Below are positions 33,298-44,200 of a stretch of DNA of 64,000 bases, piece after piece (within the stretch, counting starts at the first letter, position 1; each line of letters begins with the position of its first letter). The stretch lies in assembly GCA_016186995.1 (NCBI GenBank), contig JACPKQ010000020.1, forward strand, positions 19,417-83,416. Reading direction: 5' to 3'. The notes under the pieces were generated by a model. It was not told the DNA's origin. It worked only from the letters and a program-made list of their open reading frames with translations, and did no database searches. Both the position numbers and the translations under genes were made by a program. Source of the DNA: Deltaproteobacteria bacterium (GTDB lineage: Bacteria > Bdellovibrionota > JACOXK01).

Positions 33298-34440
33298 ATG
33301 AGAATAAAAATCACACGTTTTTTTGTAGGTGGATTCTTTTTATTAAGCTTATGGACGATGCCACAAGTAAGAGCTGAAAATAATGTAACTTTAGCTAACG
33401 TTTTGACAAAGTTAAAAATTAAAGGACGTGCAGCCATGGGGTATCTGAGAGGTGGGCGTATGTCTTCTTTTCCATCGGGTTCTTTTGACATCCCTGATGC
33501 AAAAATTATTTTTAATTTTTTTCCTGATAATAATATTGATTTAACAGCTCGTTTCAACCTGAATAATGCTGGTGGATCCGCTGCCTCAGGTGCTACGAAT
33601 GCTCCTTTAGTCGATTATCTTTATATACAAGGCAAAGATTTCATACCTTCTTTAAAAGGTACCCCTTGGAGTTTGAATGGTAGGCTTGGAAGGGCAAAAA
33701 TAGGGGTTGGAGAAGAAACCTGGTCAGATAACCCTATTGAAGGACCTTTGCCCTCTAACTCTGCTGCAGCCTTAGGTGGAAGTGATGAACTGGTAGAACT
33801 TTCTGGAAAATTTTGGGCTGTGAGTATTGGAAATGGAAGCCGAGGGGTTGTAACAGATACAAGTGTTGCTAAAGCTGTTTATGCAAGGCTTTTTTATACA
33901 CCCTTAGATTCTTTGTATATCAGTGGATATTATTACAACTCAGGACAACTTGGAATAACTTCATCAGAAGCCTCTATTGCAGGGCTTGTAGCAGTACCTG
34001 CCGGTGCAACAAATTGGAAACGGCAGGTGTGGGGTGGAGATATACGGTATGATTTTAAAAAAGGGAAAAAATTTGTAAAACCCCTCTTTTTTTCTGATAG
34101 TAAAGCTGCTTTTCGCGTTTCGTTAGCTCAATTTAAAGATAGTGTAAGGGGTGCGGCTAATAGAAATGGAACATTTGGGCACATCGATGGCATTTATAAT
34201 TTTACATCATCATTTTTTGTGGCAGCGCGACTCAGTGGCATTCAATTAGCGGGCTCACAAACACAATCTATAAATACCGTAACAACCCATTATTATGGGC
34301 GTGCCTCTTTAGGTGGTGGTTATCGTTGGTCAGACAATGTTTGTGTAAAGCTCAGTTACGATTACAACAAAAATGGAGGGGCTGGCACTAACGATGCCAA
34401 TGATGATTTAGTTTCAGTGCTTCTCACGATGGCATTGTAA
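33298..34440 (+). CDS. Outer-membrane beta-barrel porin-like protein
   Basis: A 380-residue protein with a Sec signal peptide (cleavage after VRA) and a mature part rich in alternating polar/aromatic strands typical of a barrel, for example LYISGYYYNSGQLGI, RQVWGGDIRYDFKKG and GRASLGGGYRWSDNVCVKLSYDY. The last strand region ends in the hydrophobic residues VSVLLTMAL rather than the usual terminal F. AAAAGGAG lies before the ATG. It sits between the Moco operon and the end of the nar operon, next to an FNR box, so a role in nitrate or molybdate passage across the outer membrane is possible but unproven. Confidence 0.75.
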   Translation: MRIKITRFFVGGFFLLSLWTMPQVRAENNVTLANVLTKLKIKGRAAMGYLRGGRMSSFPSGSFDIPDAKIIFNFFPDNNIDLTARFNLNNAGGSAASGATNAPLVDYLYIQGKDFIPSLKGTPWSLNGRLGRAKIGVGEETWSDNPIEGPLPSNSAAALGGSDELVELSGKFWAVSIGNGSRGVVTDTSVAKAVYARLFYTPLDSLYISGYYYNSGQLGITSSEASIAGLVAVPAGATNWKRQVWGGDIRYDFKKGKKFVKPLFFSDSKAAFRVSLAQFKDSVRGAANRNGTFGHIDGIYNFTSSFFVAARLSGIQLAGSQTQSINTVTTHYYGRASLGGGYRWSDNVCVKLSYDYNKNGGAGTNDANDDLVSVLLTMAL

Positions 34441-34464
34441 CGAATTATCGTCGAAAAATATGGC

Positions 34465-35133
34465 CTAGATCGAGAACTTTTTATAGAGTTTCAGGCTTGC
34501 TTCAATATCATTCGAACTCACATGTTTATGAGATAAAGGAAGGATGATATTATCCTCTCTGAAAATATGAAGTCTCACCGTTTCTATGAGTGACTTTCCC
34601 TGCTCGAGCGCAGTATCTAAAACAACAATAGAAGATTTTTCTTGGGGTAAGCGAGGTGCCATCCCTAAAAGATTAAAACACACGGAGGCCGTTTGAAGAA
34701 TTTTTATATGATCTTCCTCCATCATATCTACCGGGGTCATAGGGGCCTCATTATGACTGTGCTCGCCATTCTCTAACAATTTTTTATGAAGAAGAGGAAA
34801 AAGAATTTTCTCTTCTTTTTGATGATGTTTCAAAAACTCAGAATCAAAAAACTGAAAAAATTCTTTAAATTGATGAAAACTTTCCTTTCGCGGCCCCTTT
34901 TCTTGAACACTTAAGAGAGCTTCTTCAAATTGATCAAGTTCTTTTTTGAATTTAATATGTTCATCGTTAAGTTTTTGTAAAAAAGGGTGCATATCTTGAT
35001 AAGCAACCAGTTCTTCCTTTTTAAGTGGTTCGTAGCTGTCGGGTGGGTCCATTGGGGAAAACTCCAGAGTTTCTAGATTTTTTGCAACACTTCTTTGTAA
35101 GGGATCATTTTTTTGTGTTTCACGTAAGTCCAT
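34465..35133 (-). CDS. Hemerythrin-like (HHE) protein at the end of the nar operon
   Basis: A 222-residue helical protein with hemerythrin-type iron ligands: the histidine of LNDEHIKFKKEL, FLKHHQKEEKILFPLL (HxxxE-like), DMMEEDHIKILQ, and ETVRLHIFREDNIILPL (HxxxD). Such di-iron proteins include the RIC/YtfE group that repairs nitrosylated Fe-S clusters, which would suit a nitrite/NO-producing operon. The start is ATG 35133 behind AAGGAG; the frame extends further upstream without support. The first 60 residues are low in conserved motifs. The precise role is inferred from context. Confidence 0.8.
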   Translation of the reverse strand: MDLRETQKNDPLQRSVAKNLETLEFSPMDPPDSYEPLKKEELVAYQDMHPFLQKLNDEHIKFKKELDQFEEALLSVQEKGPRKESFHQFKEFFQFFDSEFLKHHQKEEKILFPLLHKKLLENGEHSHNEAPMTPVDMMEEDHIKILQTASVCFNLLGMAPRLPQEKSSIVVLDTALEQGKSLIETVRLHIFREDNIILPLSHKHVSSNDIEASLKLYKKFSI

Positions 35134-35205
35134 TTTTTTCTCCTTTGAGTAGGGCGACGGAAAACTCGAATTCATGAGAGAGAGGGGGTATGTTTTCAAT
35201 GACGG

Positions 35206-36759
35206 TTAGCACTTTACCTCCGAGTTTGTGCGATCGTAATACCACCAATTCAAAACAAGACAAATAAAATAATAAAGTGCAAAACCATACAGTGCATACT
35301 CGGGATGCCCTATTTTAATTTGCTTTCCAAATACTTGCGGAATAATAAAAGCCCCATAAGCTGCGATTGCTGAAGTCCACCCTAATACCGGACCTGCTTG
35401 ATTTTTTTCAAAAATATAGGGAATACTTCTAAAAGTAGAACCATTTCCAATTCCTGTAGTAATAAATAAAATAAGAAATAAAATGAGAAACGGAAAAAAA
35501 TAAGTCTCAGGGGTTGTAGCTGTACGAGCACTCACCGTGCAATAAGCAACACCCAAAGCGGCGCCAATCATGGCGACCGTTGTCCAATGAGTCACTTTAG
35601 AACCACTCTGGATTTTATCAGAAAGCCACCCACCTATAGGGCGAACAAGAGAACCGACTAAGGGGCCTAACCAGGCATAAGCAAAAGGATTCGGTGCATG
35701 TGGATTTAAAGAACCATTGGGCAATACCCCAAAAATATCTTGAATCAATTTTGGAAAAGCTGCCGAGTAACCAATAAAGGAACCGAATGTCATGGTATAA
35801 ATAACCGTCATCACCCAATTATGCTTATTATTAAAAATAGCAAATTGTTTATGAAGATTGCTTTTAAGCTCTCCAGGTGAAAGATACTTCATGAAAAGAA
35901 CAGTCAGAAAAATGGTAATAGGTAAAACAATCCACATATTCCATTGAAGTTGTAGTAAAAGAATAAGCCCTATTGCGGCAGCCACCCCCCCCAAAGCGAT
36001 GAGAAACAAAATTTTCCCGAAACTTACAAGTGTCGAACCTAACTCAGGTGAAGCTCCCAATAAATTATTCATCCCGAAAAAGGAGGCAACTGCAATCACG
36101 ATCAGAATAGGCACCCATGTAAACCCACAGTTTTGAATATAAATAAAAGTTTCTTTTAAAATTTGCCCTTCACCACCTAAAACACCAAACAAAGCAAAAC
36201 CCATGGTCAAGGGAAGCAGAACTTGCATCACACTGACACCCAGATTTCCAAGACCTGCATTTAAGCCCAATGCAGTTCCTTGCATGCTTTTAGGAAAGAA
36301 AAAACTAATATTTGACATGGACGAAGCAAAGTTACCCCCACCAAAACCAGAAAGTGCAGCTAAGACAGCAAAAATCATATAGGAAGTATTCTTATCTTGA
36401 AGTGCTACTCCAACACCTACTGTTGGAATAAGAAGTAAGGCTGTTGTGAGGAAAATGACATTCCTTCCACCGCCAATGGCTATTAAAAAAGAATTAGGAA
36501 TTCTAAACGTAGCCCCAGCAAGACCTGCGATAGCAGGAAGTGTGTAGAAAAGAGCCCGATTCGCAGCTGGATCTGGATCAAATACAAAACCCAAATTTTG
36601 CATCTGAACAATAATAATGCTCCAGATCATCCACACAGCAAAGGCAAGCAAAAGACAAGGAATGGATATAAGAAGATTACGCATCGCACTTTTTTTACCT
36701 TGAGAATTCCAAAACTTTAGATCTTCCACATTCCATTCTTTAATATTTACTGATTTCAT
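35206..36759 (-). CDS. narK: NarK2-type nitrate/nitrite MFS porter
   Basis: A 517-residue twelve-helix MFS transporter of the NNP family. LAFAVWMIWSIIIVQMQNLGF is the first helix typical of the NarK2 branch; GGGNFASSMSNISFFFPKSMQGTALGLNAGLGNLG carries a glycine-rich nitrate signature, and RPIGGWLSDKI is the MFS loop. NarK2-type members are often nitrate/nitrite antiporters. The start is ATG 36759 behind GGAG, 2 bp after narK1. Confidence 0.92.
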   Translation of the reverse strand: MKSVNIKEWNVEDLKFWNSQGKKSAMRNLLISIPCLLLAFAVWMIWSIIIVQMQNLGFVFDPDPAANRALFYTLPAIAGLAGATFRIPNSFLIAIGGGRNVIFLTTALLLIPTVGVGVALQDKNTSYMIFAVLAALSGFGGGNFASSMSNISFFFPKSMQGTALGLNAGLGNLGVSVMQVLLPLTMGFALFGVLGGEGQILKETFIYIQNCGFTWVPILIVIAVASFFGMNNLLGASPELGSTLVSFGKILFLIALGGVAAAIGLILLLQLQWNMWIVLPITIFLTVLFMKYLSPGELKSNLHKQFAIFNNKHNWVMTVIYTMTFGSFIGYSAAFPKLIQDIFGVLPNGSLNPHAPNPFAYAWLGPLVGSLVRPIGGWLSDKIQSGSKVTHWTTVAMIGAALGVAYCTVSARTATTPETYFFPFLILFLILFITTGIGNGSTFRSIPYIFEKNQAGPVLGWTSAIAAYGAFIIPQVFGKQIKIGHPEYALYGFALYYFICLVLNWWYYDRTNSEVKC

Positions 36760-36761
36760 GA

Positions 36762-38258
36762 TCACTCCTCTGCAAATGCATCTTCGTGTTCTTTGAGAAA
36801 AAAAGCACAATATATAAAACTAAAAAAAGCCCCTACTGCTACACAATAAAAAAAGGTTTTATCATCAACCAACGAATACAAAACAAGATAGAAGACAGCG
36901 CCCACATTACCATAGGCCCCTGCCATACCTGCAACCTGTCCTGTCATTCTTCGATTCACTGTGGGAATAATAGCATAGGTTGCCCCTTCAGCTCCTTGAA
37001 CAAACACGGAACAAAGAATGGTAATGACAATAGCAACAATAAGCCACACATTTCCTGAAAACTGGGGAATCACTGTTTGAACACCATCAACAATAGGCCC
37101 CCATTTTCCGATAAAGCCCATTGCCAGAAAACCACACGTAATTCCAACCATGTAAATCAACATTGTACGTTTCCGGTGCCCCATGCGATCAGAGAGCCAC
37201 CCCCCCAAAGGACGTGCAAACAGATTCACAAAGGCAAAGGAAGAAGCAATTAAACCAGCTGCTGTCGCGCTCACAGTAAAGACTTTTTCAAAAAACATTG
37301 GCAACATGGAAACAACAGCAAGTTCTGCACCAAAGTTTGCAAAATAGGTAGTATTGAGAGCCGCTACATTACTCCACGCATATTTATCTTTTTCTGCGAC
37401 CCCCTTCTGCAAAATAGGAAGATTAACATGTAATACCTTTAAGCAATGCACAATGTAAACAAGCCCTAAACCCCAGTAAACAACATAGATGTATTGGGTT
37501 CCTACGATTCCCCCTATGCGCCATGTTAGAAGACCGAGAGCTCCCATTAACGGAGCTGACCATATGAGGTATTGGAATAAATCCACATAAGAAGACACAG
37601 TCATTGGCTGAACTTTTTCTACTTTTCTAAAGTGAAATAATTTGCTGACACCTGATTGAGGCACATCACGCACAAGAAAATAATACATAACACCGTAAAC
37701 CAAACATACAAAACCATTAAGTGCCATAGCATAACGCCAACCATCCGTATAAGAACCAAAAAGTGTAAGAGCAACCCACGGTAAAGTCATCGCGGCAAAG
37801 GCTGAACCAAAGTTTCCCCAACCCGCATAAAATCCCTGAGCAAAACCAACATGCTTAGGAGGAACCCACTGTGCAACCATTTTAATTCCAATTACAAAAC
37901 TGGTGCCAATAACACTGAGAACCAAACGCGAAATAAGTAGTTGAGCAAATGTATTACCAAATGCAAATACAAACGTTGGAATAGACATCGCAACCAGAAG
38001 TAGCGAGAAAATGAGCCTCGGTCCAAAGCGATCAATGAGTGCTCCGATAATAACCCGTCCTGGAATTGTAAGTGCAACATTGCAAATCGCAAAAATCTTC
38101 AGATGTTCAGCAGTCAGCCACCCCACATTTTTCAACATAGTTGTCGCAAGAGGAGCCATGTTAAACCATACATAGAATGAAATAAAAAAAGCAATCCAGG
38201 TAAAGTGAATAACTCTAATTTCTTCTCTATCAATTTTAAAAAGATCTCTTACTTTCAT
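36762..38258 (-). CDS. narK: NarK1-type nitrate MFS porter
   Basis: A 498-residue MFS nitrate transporter of the other NNP branch. The first helix, FTWIAFFISFYVWFNMAPLATTM, and GFYAGWGNFGSAFAAMTLPW and VAGMAGAYGNVGAVFYLVLYS (the two nitrate signatures) are clear. RPLGGWLSDRMGHRKR is the central MFS loop. NarK1-type members are usually proton-nitrate symporters, so the pair would allow uptake and then nitrate/nitrite exchange. The ATG at 38258 follows a TTG; it lies 15 bp after narI. Confidence 0.92.
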   Translation of the reverse strand: MKVRDLFKIDREEIRVIHFTWIAFFISFYVWFNMAPLATTMLKNVGWLTAEHLKIFAICNVALTIPGRVIIGALIDRFGPRLIFSLLLVAMSIPTFVFAFGNTFAQLLISRLVLSVIGTSFVIGIKMVAQWVPPKHVGFAQGFYAGWGNFGSAFAAMTLPWVALTLFGSYTDGWRYAMALNGFVCLVYGVMYYFLVRDVPQSGVSKLFHFRKVEKVQPMTVSSYVDLFQYLIWSAPLMGALGLLTWRIGGIVGTQYIYVVYWGLGLVYIVHCLKVLHVNLPILQKGVAEKDKYAWSNVAALNTTYFANFGAELAVVSMLPMFFEKVFTVSATAAGLIASSFAFVNLFARPLGGWLSDRMGHRKRTMLIYMVGITCGFLAMGFIGKWGPIVDGVQTVIPQFSGNVWLIVAIVITILCSVFVQGAEGATYAIIPTVNRRMTGQVAGMAGAYGNVGAVFYLVLYSLVDDKTFFYCVAVGAFFSFIYCAFFLKEHEDAFAEE

Positions 38259-38273
38259 CAAAGTTTCTTCAAA

Positions 38274-39002
38274 TTAATTGTTCCGTGGACGAGTCACCGT
38301 CCACACCGTTTCAGCTCGACGCACCTTTTTTCGATCCCAATACCAAATGACAACTTGATAAGGCCTCCACACATAATGCAAAGGCACCATAAGAAAATGA
38401 ATCAATCTTGTAAAAGGAACCAAAAGAATGATGAGAAATGCTCCTACAATATGAAGCTTAATCACCCAAGGCATCGCTTGCACAGCTCCTATTTCCGGGT
38501 TGAATTTAAAAATCGACCACAGATAAGGGGAGAGATCAGCCGCAAACCACGATGATCCCCAACGATAACCTAAGGCACTCCAACAACCTAAAATCACTTG
38601 TGCTAATAATAAAAACTCAATAAAAATATCTGCGGGGCTTGTGACAACACGAATGCGCGCCTGGGAAAGACGTCTTACAATAAGTCCTACAAGACCTACG
38701 AGAACTAAAACCCCGAAAGTAAAAGCAGTGACTTCAAGAATAATGAGACGAATAGGCTGACTATTCCACAAAAGTTGTGTTTTTGGAAACATAAAAGCAA
38801 GAAGATGACCGAAAAAAACAACCACAATACCCCAGTGAAAAGGCACAGACCCCCAAAAAAGTTTTCTTCCCTCTAAAAACTGGCTTGAAAAAGAAGAAAC
38901 TGTAAAGCCCGATTGGCGATAACGATAAATACAGCCAATCGCAAAAATAACGAGAGCTAAATAAGGTAATGCCACAAACAAAAAACTATCTAACATATTC
39001 AT
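38274..39002 (-). CDS. narI: NarI, cytochrome b subunit of nitrate reductase
   Basis: A 242-residue five-helix membrane protein, quinol-oxidising and dihaem. Conserved histidines are seen in VPFHWGIVVVFFGHLLAFMFP (two) and in the C-terminal half (KLHIVGAFLIILLVPFTRLIHFLMVPLHYVWRPYQ). Length matches the family. It overlaps narJ by four bases. Confidence 0.95.
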   Translation of the reverse strand: MNMLDSFLFVALPYLALVIFAIGCIYRYRQSGFTVSSFSSQFLEGRKLFWGSVPFHWGIVVVFFGHLLAFMFPKTQLLWNSQPIRLIILEVTAFTFGVLVLVGLVGLIVRRLSQARIRVVTSPADIFIEFLLLAQVILGCWSALGYRWGSSWFAADLSPYLWSIFKFNPEIGAVQAMPWVIKLHIVGAFLIILLVPFTRLIHFLMVPLHYVWRPYQVVIWYWDRKKVRRAETVWTVTRPRNN

Positions 39003-39655
39003 GTGTGAACCCCTTCTATTTCTATTTCTTCAGTTACAGATTTTAGAAAATCCTTACTTTTGGAAAAATCTTTTTTAGGTGTGATTTTAAAATCACTTTT
39101 TAAAATCTCATACAAAATTTTTAAGGGAAGAGAAAAAACAGTTGCCTTTTCTTCATCAAGCTCAATCAGTGTTTTATAATGTTTTTGATAGCGCTCTGAT
39201 TTTTCTTTCATTTTTTGAACTTCAAACTCAGAAATCATTTTTCTTAAGGCAGGCTCTAAAATTTCTTCTACCAATTCTTGTAAAAGTGCATTGTCCTGAA
39301 GGAGGGGTAACAATCTTAAAATATTAGGAAGATGATCGGCCAGTTCATTTCGGCAGTCATTCTTATATTTACAATGTTCACGATTTAAATGAGAAAGAAG
39401 CTCCCCTCTTTTATAATCATCTCCAAAAAGAATATAACCAACATCTAAAGTAGTAGCTGACTGAACAAGAAAGGTTCTTGTAAAAAGCTCTTCCACTTCA
39501 TAAAAACTCATACTTGCAAGAGTGTCGGAGAAAAATTTGAAACTATTCACTCGCAATGACTGTAAATACTTTTCCACATTTTGAATTTTTGTTTGATAAT
39601 CTATTTGAGGGTAATCAAATACCTCGGCTAATAATACATAATGATTTAAATTCAT
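38999..39655 (-). CDS. narJ: NarJ, nitrate reductase assembly chaperone
   Basis: A 218-residue cytoplasmic chaperone of the NarJ/TorD class that helps insert the Mo cofactor into NarG. The segment LFTRTFLVQSATTLDVGYILFGDDYKRGELLSHL corresponds to the conserved Y-LFG-DYKRG-L block of NarJ, followed by NELADHLPNILRLL. It lies 3 bp after narH. Confidence 0.9.
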   Translation of the reverse strand: MNLNHYVLLAEVFDYPQIDYQTKIQNVEKYLQSLRVNSFKFFSDTLASMSFYEVEELFTRTFLVQSATTLDVGYILFGDDYKRGELLSHLNREHCKYKNDCRNELADHLPNILRLLPLLQDNALLQELVEEILEPALRKMISEFEVQKMKEKSERYQKHYKTLIELDEEKATVFSLPLKILYEILKSDFKITPKKDFSKSKDFLKSVTEEIEIEGVHT

Positions 39656-39658
39656 TTT

Positions 39659-41215
39659 TTATAATCCTCTTTCTGCTGTAGCATCTTTAAAACCAAAACC
39701 CGTACTTCCTTTGGCATCTCCTGCAAAATCAAGCATTTCGATGGCTTGCTCACGGTGAGAAGCTGGAATCACAAAACGATCATCAAACTTAGCAAGTGAG
39801 GTAAGATAATAAATTTGGTTCGCAAGTTTTCCTGTATACCCCACCTCAGCCAAAGCTTTGTTGGCTTTTTCTTGACTCACATCACCCACTGTTTTCCACC
39901 GACGATAAAGCCTTACAGCCATAAGTTTTTTAAGCTTATCCTTTACTAACTCCTCATCACCAGCACTAAAAAGATTGGCCATATACTTGAGTGGAAAGCG
40001 CGCCTGCTCGATTGTCCCCCACAGCTCTTCTGTACTTGTATCGTAAAGCCAATTATCACTCCACACTTTAGAAATAGGATCTAAGTTCTTTTGTTGCTCT
40101 ACTTTTTGTGTTGATTCTTTAAGGTTTGCCATCACAGGCAAAAGAGGTGGCACATAAAAAAGCATGGGTAATGTTCTAAACTCTGGATGCAAAGGTAATG
40201 CTAAACCCCATTTTTTCACAAACTTATAGGTTGGGGAGTCCTGGGCTGCTTTAATCGTTGAATCTGGAATTCCATTTTTTTGTGCATGTTTAATCACAAC
40301 AGGATCATCTGGATCCAAAAGCAGTGAAAGTTGTGCTTGCACTAAATGATGTTCCTCAGAAGAAGCGACTGTGTGAATCTGATCTGCGTCGTAAAGAATA
40401 ACACCTAGATAGCGAATTCGCCCAACACAGGAGTGCATACAAGCTGGAGCAAAACCAGCCTCAATACGTGGATAACAAAGAATACACTTTTCAGATTTTC
40501 CTGTATTCCAATTGTAATAAGTTTTTTTATAGGGGCAGGCTGTAACACACATTCTCCAGGCACGACATACACTTTGATTAATAAGAACAATGCCATCTTC
40601 ACCTCTTTTATAAAGAGCTCCTGACGGGCATGAAGCAACACAGGCAGGATTCAAACAATGATTACAAATACGTGGCAGATAAAAGAAGGCCATTCTTTCC
40701 AGTTGAAACATAGCCTCTTGTTCTGCAGCAGATAAATTTCCAAGATTAGGATCATGACGTGCATAATCAGGAGTTCCACTTAAATCATCATCCCAATTAG
40801 GCCCCATTTTAATATCAATGGGACGTCCTGTAATGAGAGAAACAGGCCTGGCCGTGGGTTGATCATCCATATCTCCCGATTCAATCAAATCTAAATACTT
40901 GTATGTAAAAGGCTCATAATAATCGTCAATGAGAGGTAAATGAGGATTATGGAAAATGTTAAGTAACCCTTTCCCCTTACCAGCACCTTTGAGCTTAATG
41001 CCATCCCCGCTTTTTTCCCAACCACCTTTGTAAATATCTTGTTCTTCCCACTTGCTGGGGTAACCCGTACCTGGTTTCGTTTCAACGTTATTCCACCACA
41101 TGTATTCAGCACCTTTTCGATCAGTCCAAATATTTTTACAAGCGATGGAACAGGTGTGGCAGCCAATGCATTTATCCAGATGAAATACCATTGAAATTTG
41201 AGCTCGAACATCCAT
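39659..41215 (-). CDS. narH: NarH, iron-sulfur subunit of nitrate reductase
   Basis: A 518-residue electron-transfer subunit with four Fe-S clusters. Cysteine groups: CIGCHTCSIACK (residues near 17-28), CNHCLNPACVASCPSGALYKR, CRAWRMCVTACPYKK, where the tryptophan after CRA in CxxW marks the [3Fe-4S] site typical of NarH, and CILCYPRIEAGFAPACMHSCVGR. Usual NarH length. ATG 41215 lies behind AAGGAG; an in-frame TTG is six bases earlier. Confidence 0.97.
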   Translation of the reverse strand: MDVRAQISMVFHLDKCIGCHTCSIACKNIWTDRKGAEYMWWNNVETKPGTGYPSKWEEQDIYKGGWEKSGDGIKLKGAGKGKGLLNIFHNPHLPLIDDYYEPFTYKYLDLIESGDMDDQPTARPVSLITGRPIDIKMGPNWDDDLSGTPDYARHDPNLGNLSAAEQEAMFQLERMAFFYLPRICNHCLNPACVASCPSGALYKRGEDGIVLINQSVCRAWRMCVTACPYKKTYYNWNTGKSEKCILCYPRIEAGFAPACMHSCVGRIRYLGVILYDADQIHTVASSEEHHLVQAQLSLLLDPDDPVVIKHAQKNGIPDSTIKAAQDSPTYKFVKKWGLALPLHPEFRTLPMLFYVPPLLPVMANLKESTQKVEQQKNLDPISKVWSDNWLYDTSTEELWGTIEQARFPLKYMANLFSAGDEELVKDKLKKLMAVRLYRRWKTVGDVSQEKANKALAEVGYTGKLANQIYYLTSLAKFDDRFVIPASHREQAIEMLDFAGDAKGSTGFGFKDATAERGL

Positions 41216-41226
41216 AATCAATCTCC

Positions 41227-44200
41227 TTAAAAAATAACTTTATCCATTTTTTTCACAACCACGTGTGTATCTCTCTGTGGAGCAATGGGCCCCCAATAAT
41301 TAAAGTGATAGGAAAACTGTCCGTAACCACCTGCTAAAAAATTGGGTTTTAAATGAATTCGAGTAAAACTATTATGCCCACCCGCTCGTTTATTCCCCCG
41401 AACTTGTGATTTTGGAATACCCACCGTTCGTTCAGGCACGTGATAAACAATACACACTCCTTGTGGAATACGAGAACTCACAACAGCGCGCGTACAATAA
41501 ACACCATGATCATTATAAACCTCAACCCAATCGTTATCTTTGATTCCTAACTCTTCTGCATCTTTTTCATTAATCCAGCAAGGTTCACAACCCCGAGATA
41601 AGGTCAACATTCTTAAATTTTCCATATAGGTAGAGTGAATATGCCACTTACCATGAGGTGTAAGACAATTAAGAACTTTGGCTTTTTGATTTTTGAGTGT
41701 TTCTTTTAAATCTCCATAGACCTGAGGCCTTGGTGAAGGCTTATAGGTTGGAAGATGCTCTCCATAAGCTAAATACATTTCATGATCGAGATAAAAATGC
41801 TGACGTCCTGTGAGCGTTCGCCATGGAACAAGTTTTTCAACATTATAAGTATAAGGTGCATAAGCCCGTCCCTTATTCATAAGACCTGACCATAAAGGAG
41901 AAGTATTATACCTTCGAGGTTGCGCCTGAAGATCAGCGTAAGTCAAACGTAAATCTCGTTGTCCTTCTGATAAATCAACTAATTTTAATCCCGTTTTCTT
42001 TTCAACATTTTTATAAGCACGATAGGTAAGCTCCCCATTGGTGAGGGTTGAAAGATGTAAAACAACATTTGCCGCTGAAACATCTTCTTTTAAAGAAGGA
42101 TAGATTTCTTCGTCCCACTCTTCTTTAGGGAAATGGTTTGAAGAAAGCATCTCATCATACTCCTCTTCGCACTTGTAAGAGTTTCCATGAGCACCTAACC
42201 CATTTTCTCTCACACCCTTACCCAAAGAAATGTATTTTTTGTAAAGTTTCGTATAATCTCGATCAACCACAGCTAACTTGTGCATTGTTTTTCCAGGAAT
42301 GGCTTCGCACTCCCCTAAATACCAATCTTTAACTTTAGGTTGAGTGATTTCTCCAGGTGAATCATGAGAAATAGGCTCTGCAATAATATCTTTTTGAGAC
42401 TCACTTAAATATTTTTCTGCTAATTCACTTGTTTTTTGAGCTAGATTCTTAAAAATATCCCAATCTGTTTTTGACTCCCACACAGGCGCTATAGCTTGAG
42501 AAAGCGGGTGAATAAATGAGTGAAGGTCAGTACTATTAAGGTCAGCTTTTTCATACCAAGAAGCCGCTGGAAGAACAATATCAGAGTAAAGGGCTGAAGA
42601 ATCCATTCTGAAATTAAGATCCACAACAAGATCCATTTTTCCCTGAGGGGCCACTTCGTGCCATTTTATTTCATCAGTATGGCGAGAATCATCAGTGGAA
42701 ATAGCATTTGAATGTGTTCCTAGATAATGTTTAAGGCAATATTCATGCCCCTTCATACTTCCCATAATGGCATTACCTCGCCAGATGTACCACACACGTG
42801 GAAAGTTTTCGGGGGAATCTGGATCTTGAACTGCATAACCCAATTCTTTTGATTTTAATTTTTCAAGAACATATTTTTGAATTTCTTCGTTTGTGTGAGC
42901 ACCCTTAGATTGAGCCTCTTTCGTTAATTCGAGAGAATTTTTATTAAACTGCGGATAGAATGGCATCCACCCCATTCGAACAGATTTGAAAATTTGATCA
43001 GCTGTATGTTTTTTTGTCCATTCATTATCTGGCACTGTGTTGTATTTTGAAAACTGTCCATCATAACGATATTGGCACGTATTAATATAATGCCAAATGG
43101 GGGCTTGTTGTAATCTCGAAGCCCTATGCCAATCTTTTCCAAAAGCAATGGAGCCCCACGAATCTACAGGTGCTAATTTTTCTTGACCCACGTAGTGGTT
43201 CATTCCTCCACCATTTCTTCCCACACAACCACACAGCATGAGGGCCATAATGGCAGAACGATACATAAGATTGGCATGATACCAATGGTTAATACCAGCA
43301 CCGATAATCACCATACATTTACCCTTCGTAACGTGGGCCGTATGTGCCCATTCTCTTGCAAATTGAATGACGGTTTTTTGATCCACACCTGTAAAAACTT
43401 CTTGCCAGGCTGGGGTATAGCCAGCGTCTTTATCTTGATAATCTTGTGGATAATCACCTTCTAAACCACGACTCACACCATATTGAGCAAAAGTGAGATC
43501 ATAAACTGTTGTGACAGGAATTTTTCCATCTACTGTTTCAATATATTTGACAGGAACACCTCTTAAGGTATCACGGCCCAAGCCAAATTCTTTTAAATGA
43601 ATTTTCACAACTTCATCATGATCACTTAAGAAAGTAAGTTGTGGATCATAAGGTTTATGATCAGTGGAATTCTCAAGTTTCATGTTCCAATGACCACCCT
43701 CTTTTTCCCATCGATGCCCTGAACTTCCTTGAGGAACAACAAACTCTTTTGTTTTTTCATCGATGTTTAAAAACTTCCACTCCCCATTTTCGATATTTTT
43801 AAATTGGGAAAGGCGATTGGCACGAACAAGCTGCCCTGGCTCATAATGATCACCCACTTTTTTAAGTTCAACCAAGTAAGGGCTATCTGTATATTGCTTG
43901 GTATACTCAATAAAATAAGGTGTTTTCTTCTCATGATGAAATTCTTTTAAAATGACATGTGTAGCAGCCATCCAAAAAGCGCCATCACTCCCGGCATGAA
44001 GTGGCACCCACTGATCTGCATATTTACACACCTGGCTAAAATCAGGTGAAAAAACAACAGTTTTAGTACCGTTATGGCGTGATTCAGCAAAATAATGACA
44101 ATCGGGTGTGCGAGTCATATTAAGACAAGCACCCATGTCTGCTATCATCTTGGCATTGTACCAATCAGCACTTTCACAAACGTCGGTTTGCTCACCCCAA

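Noticed and set aside
34447..34462. FNR-like sequence TGGCCTAGATCG
   Set aside because: Degenerate at two core positions and located between two converging 3' ends, so it cannot serve a promoter of either gene.
40433..43464. Plus-strand open frames opposite narH and narG
   Set aside because: Antisense shadows of strongly conserved enzymes; composition is that of complementary codons.
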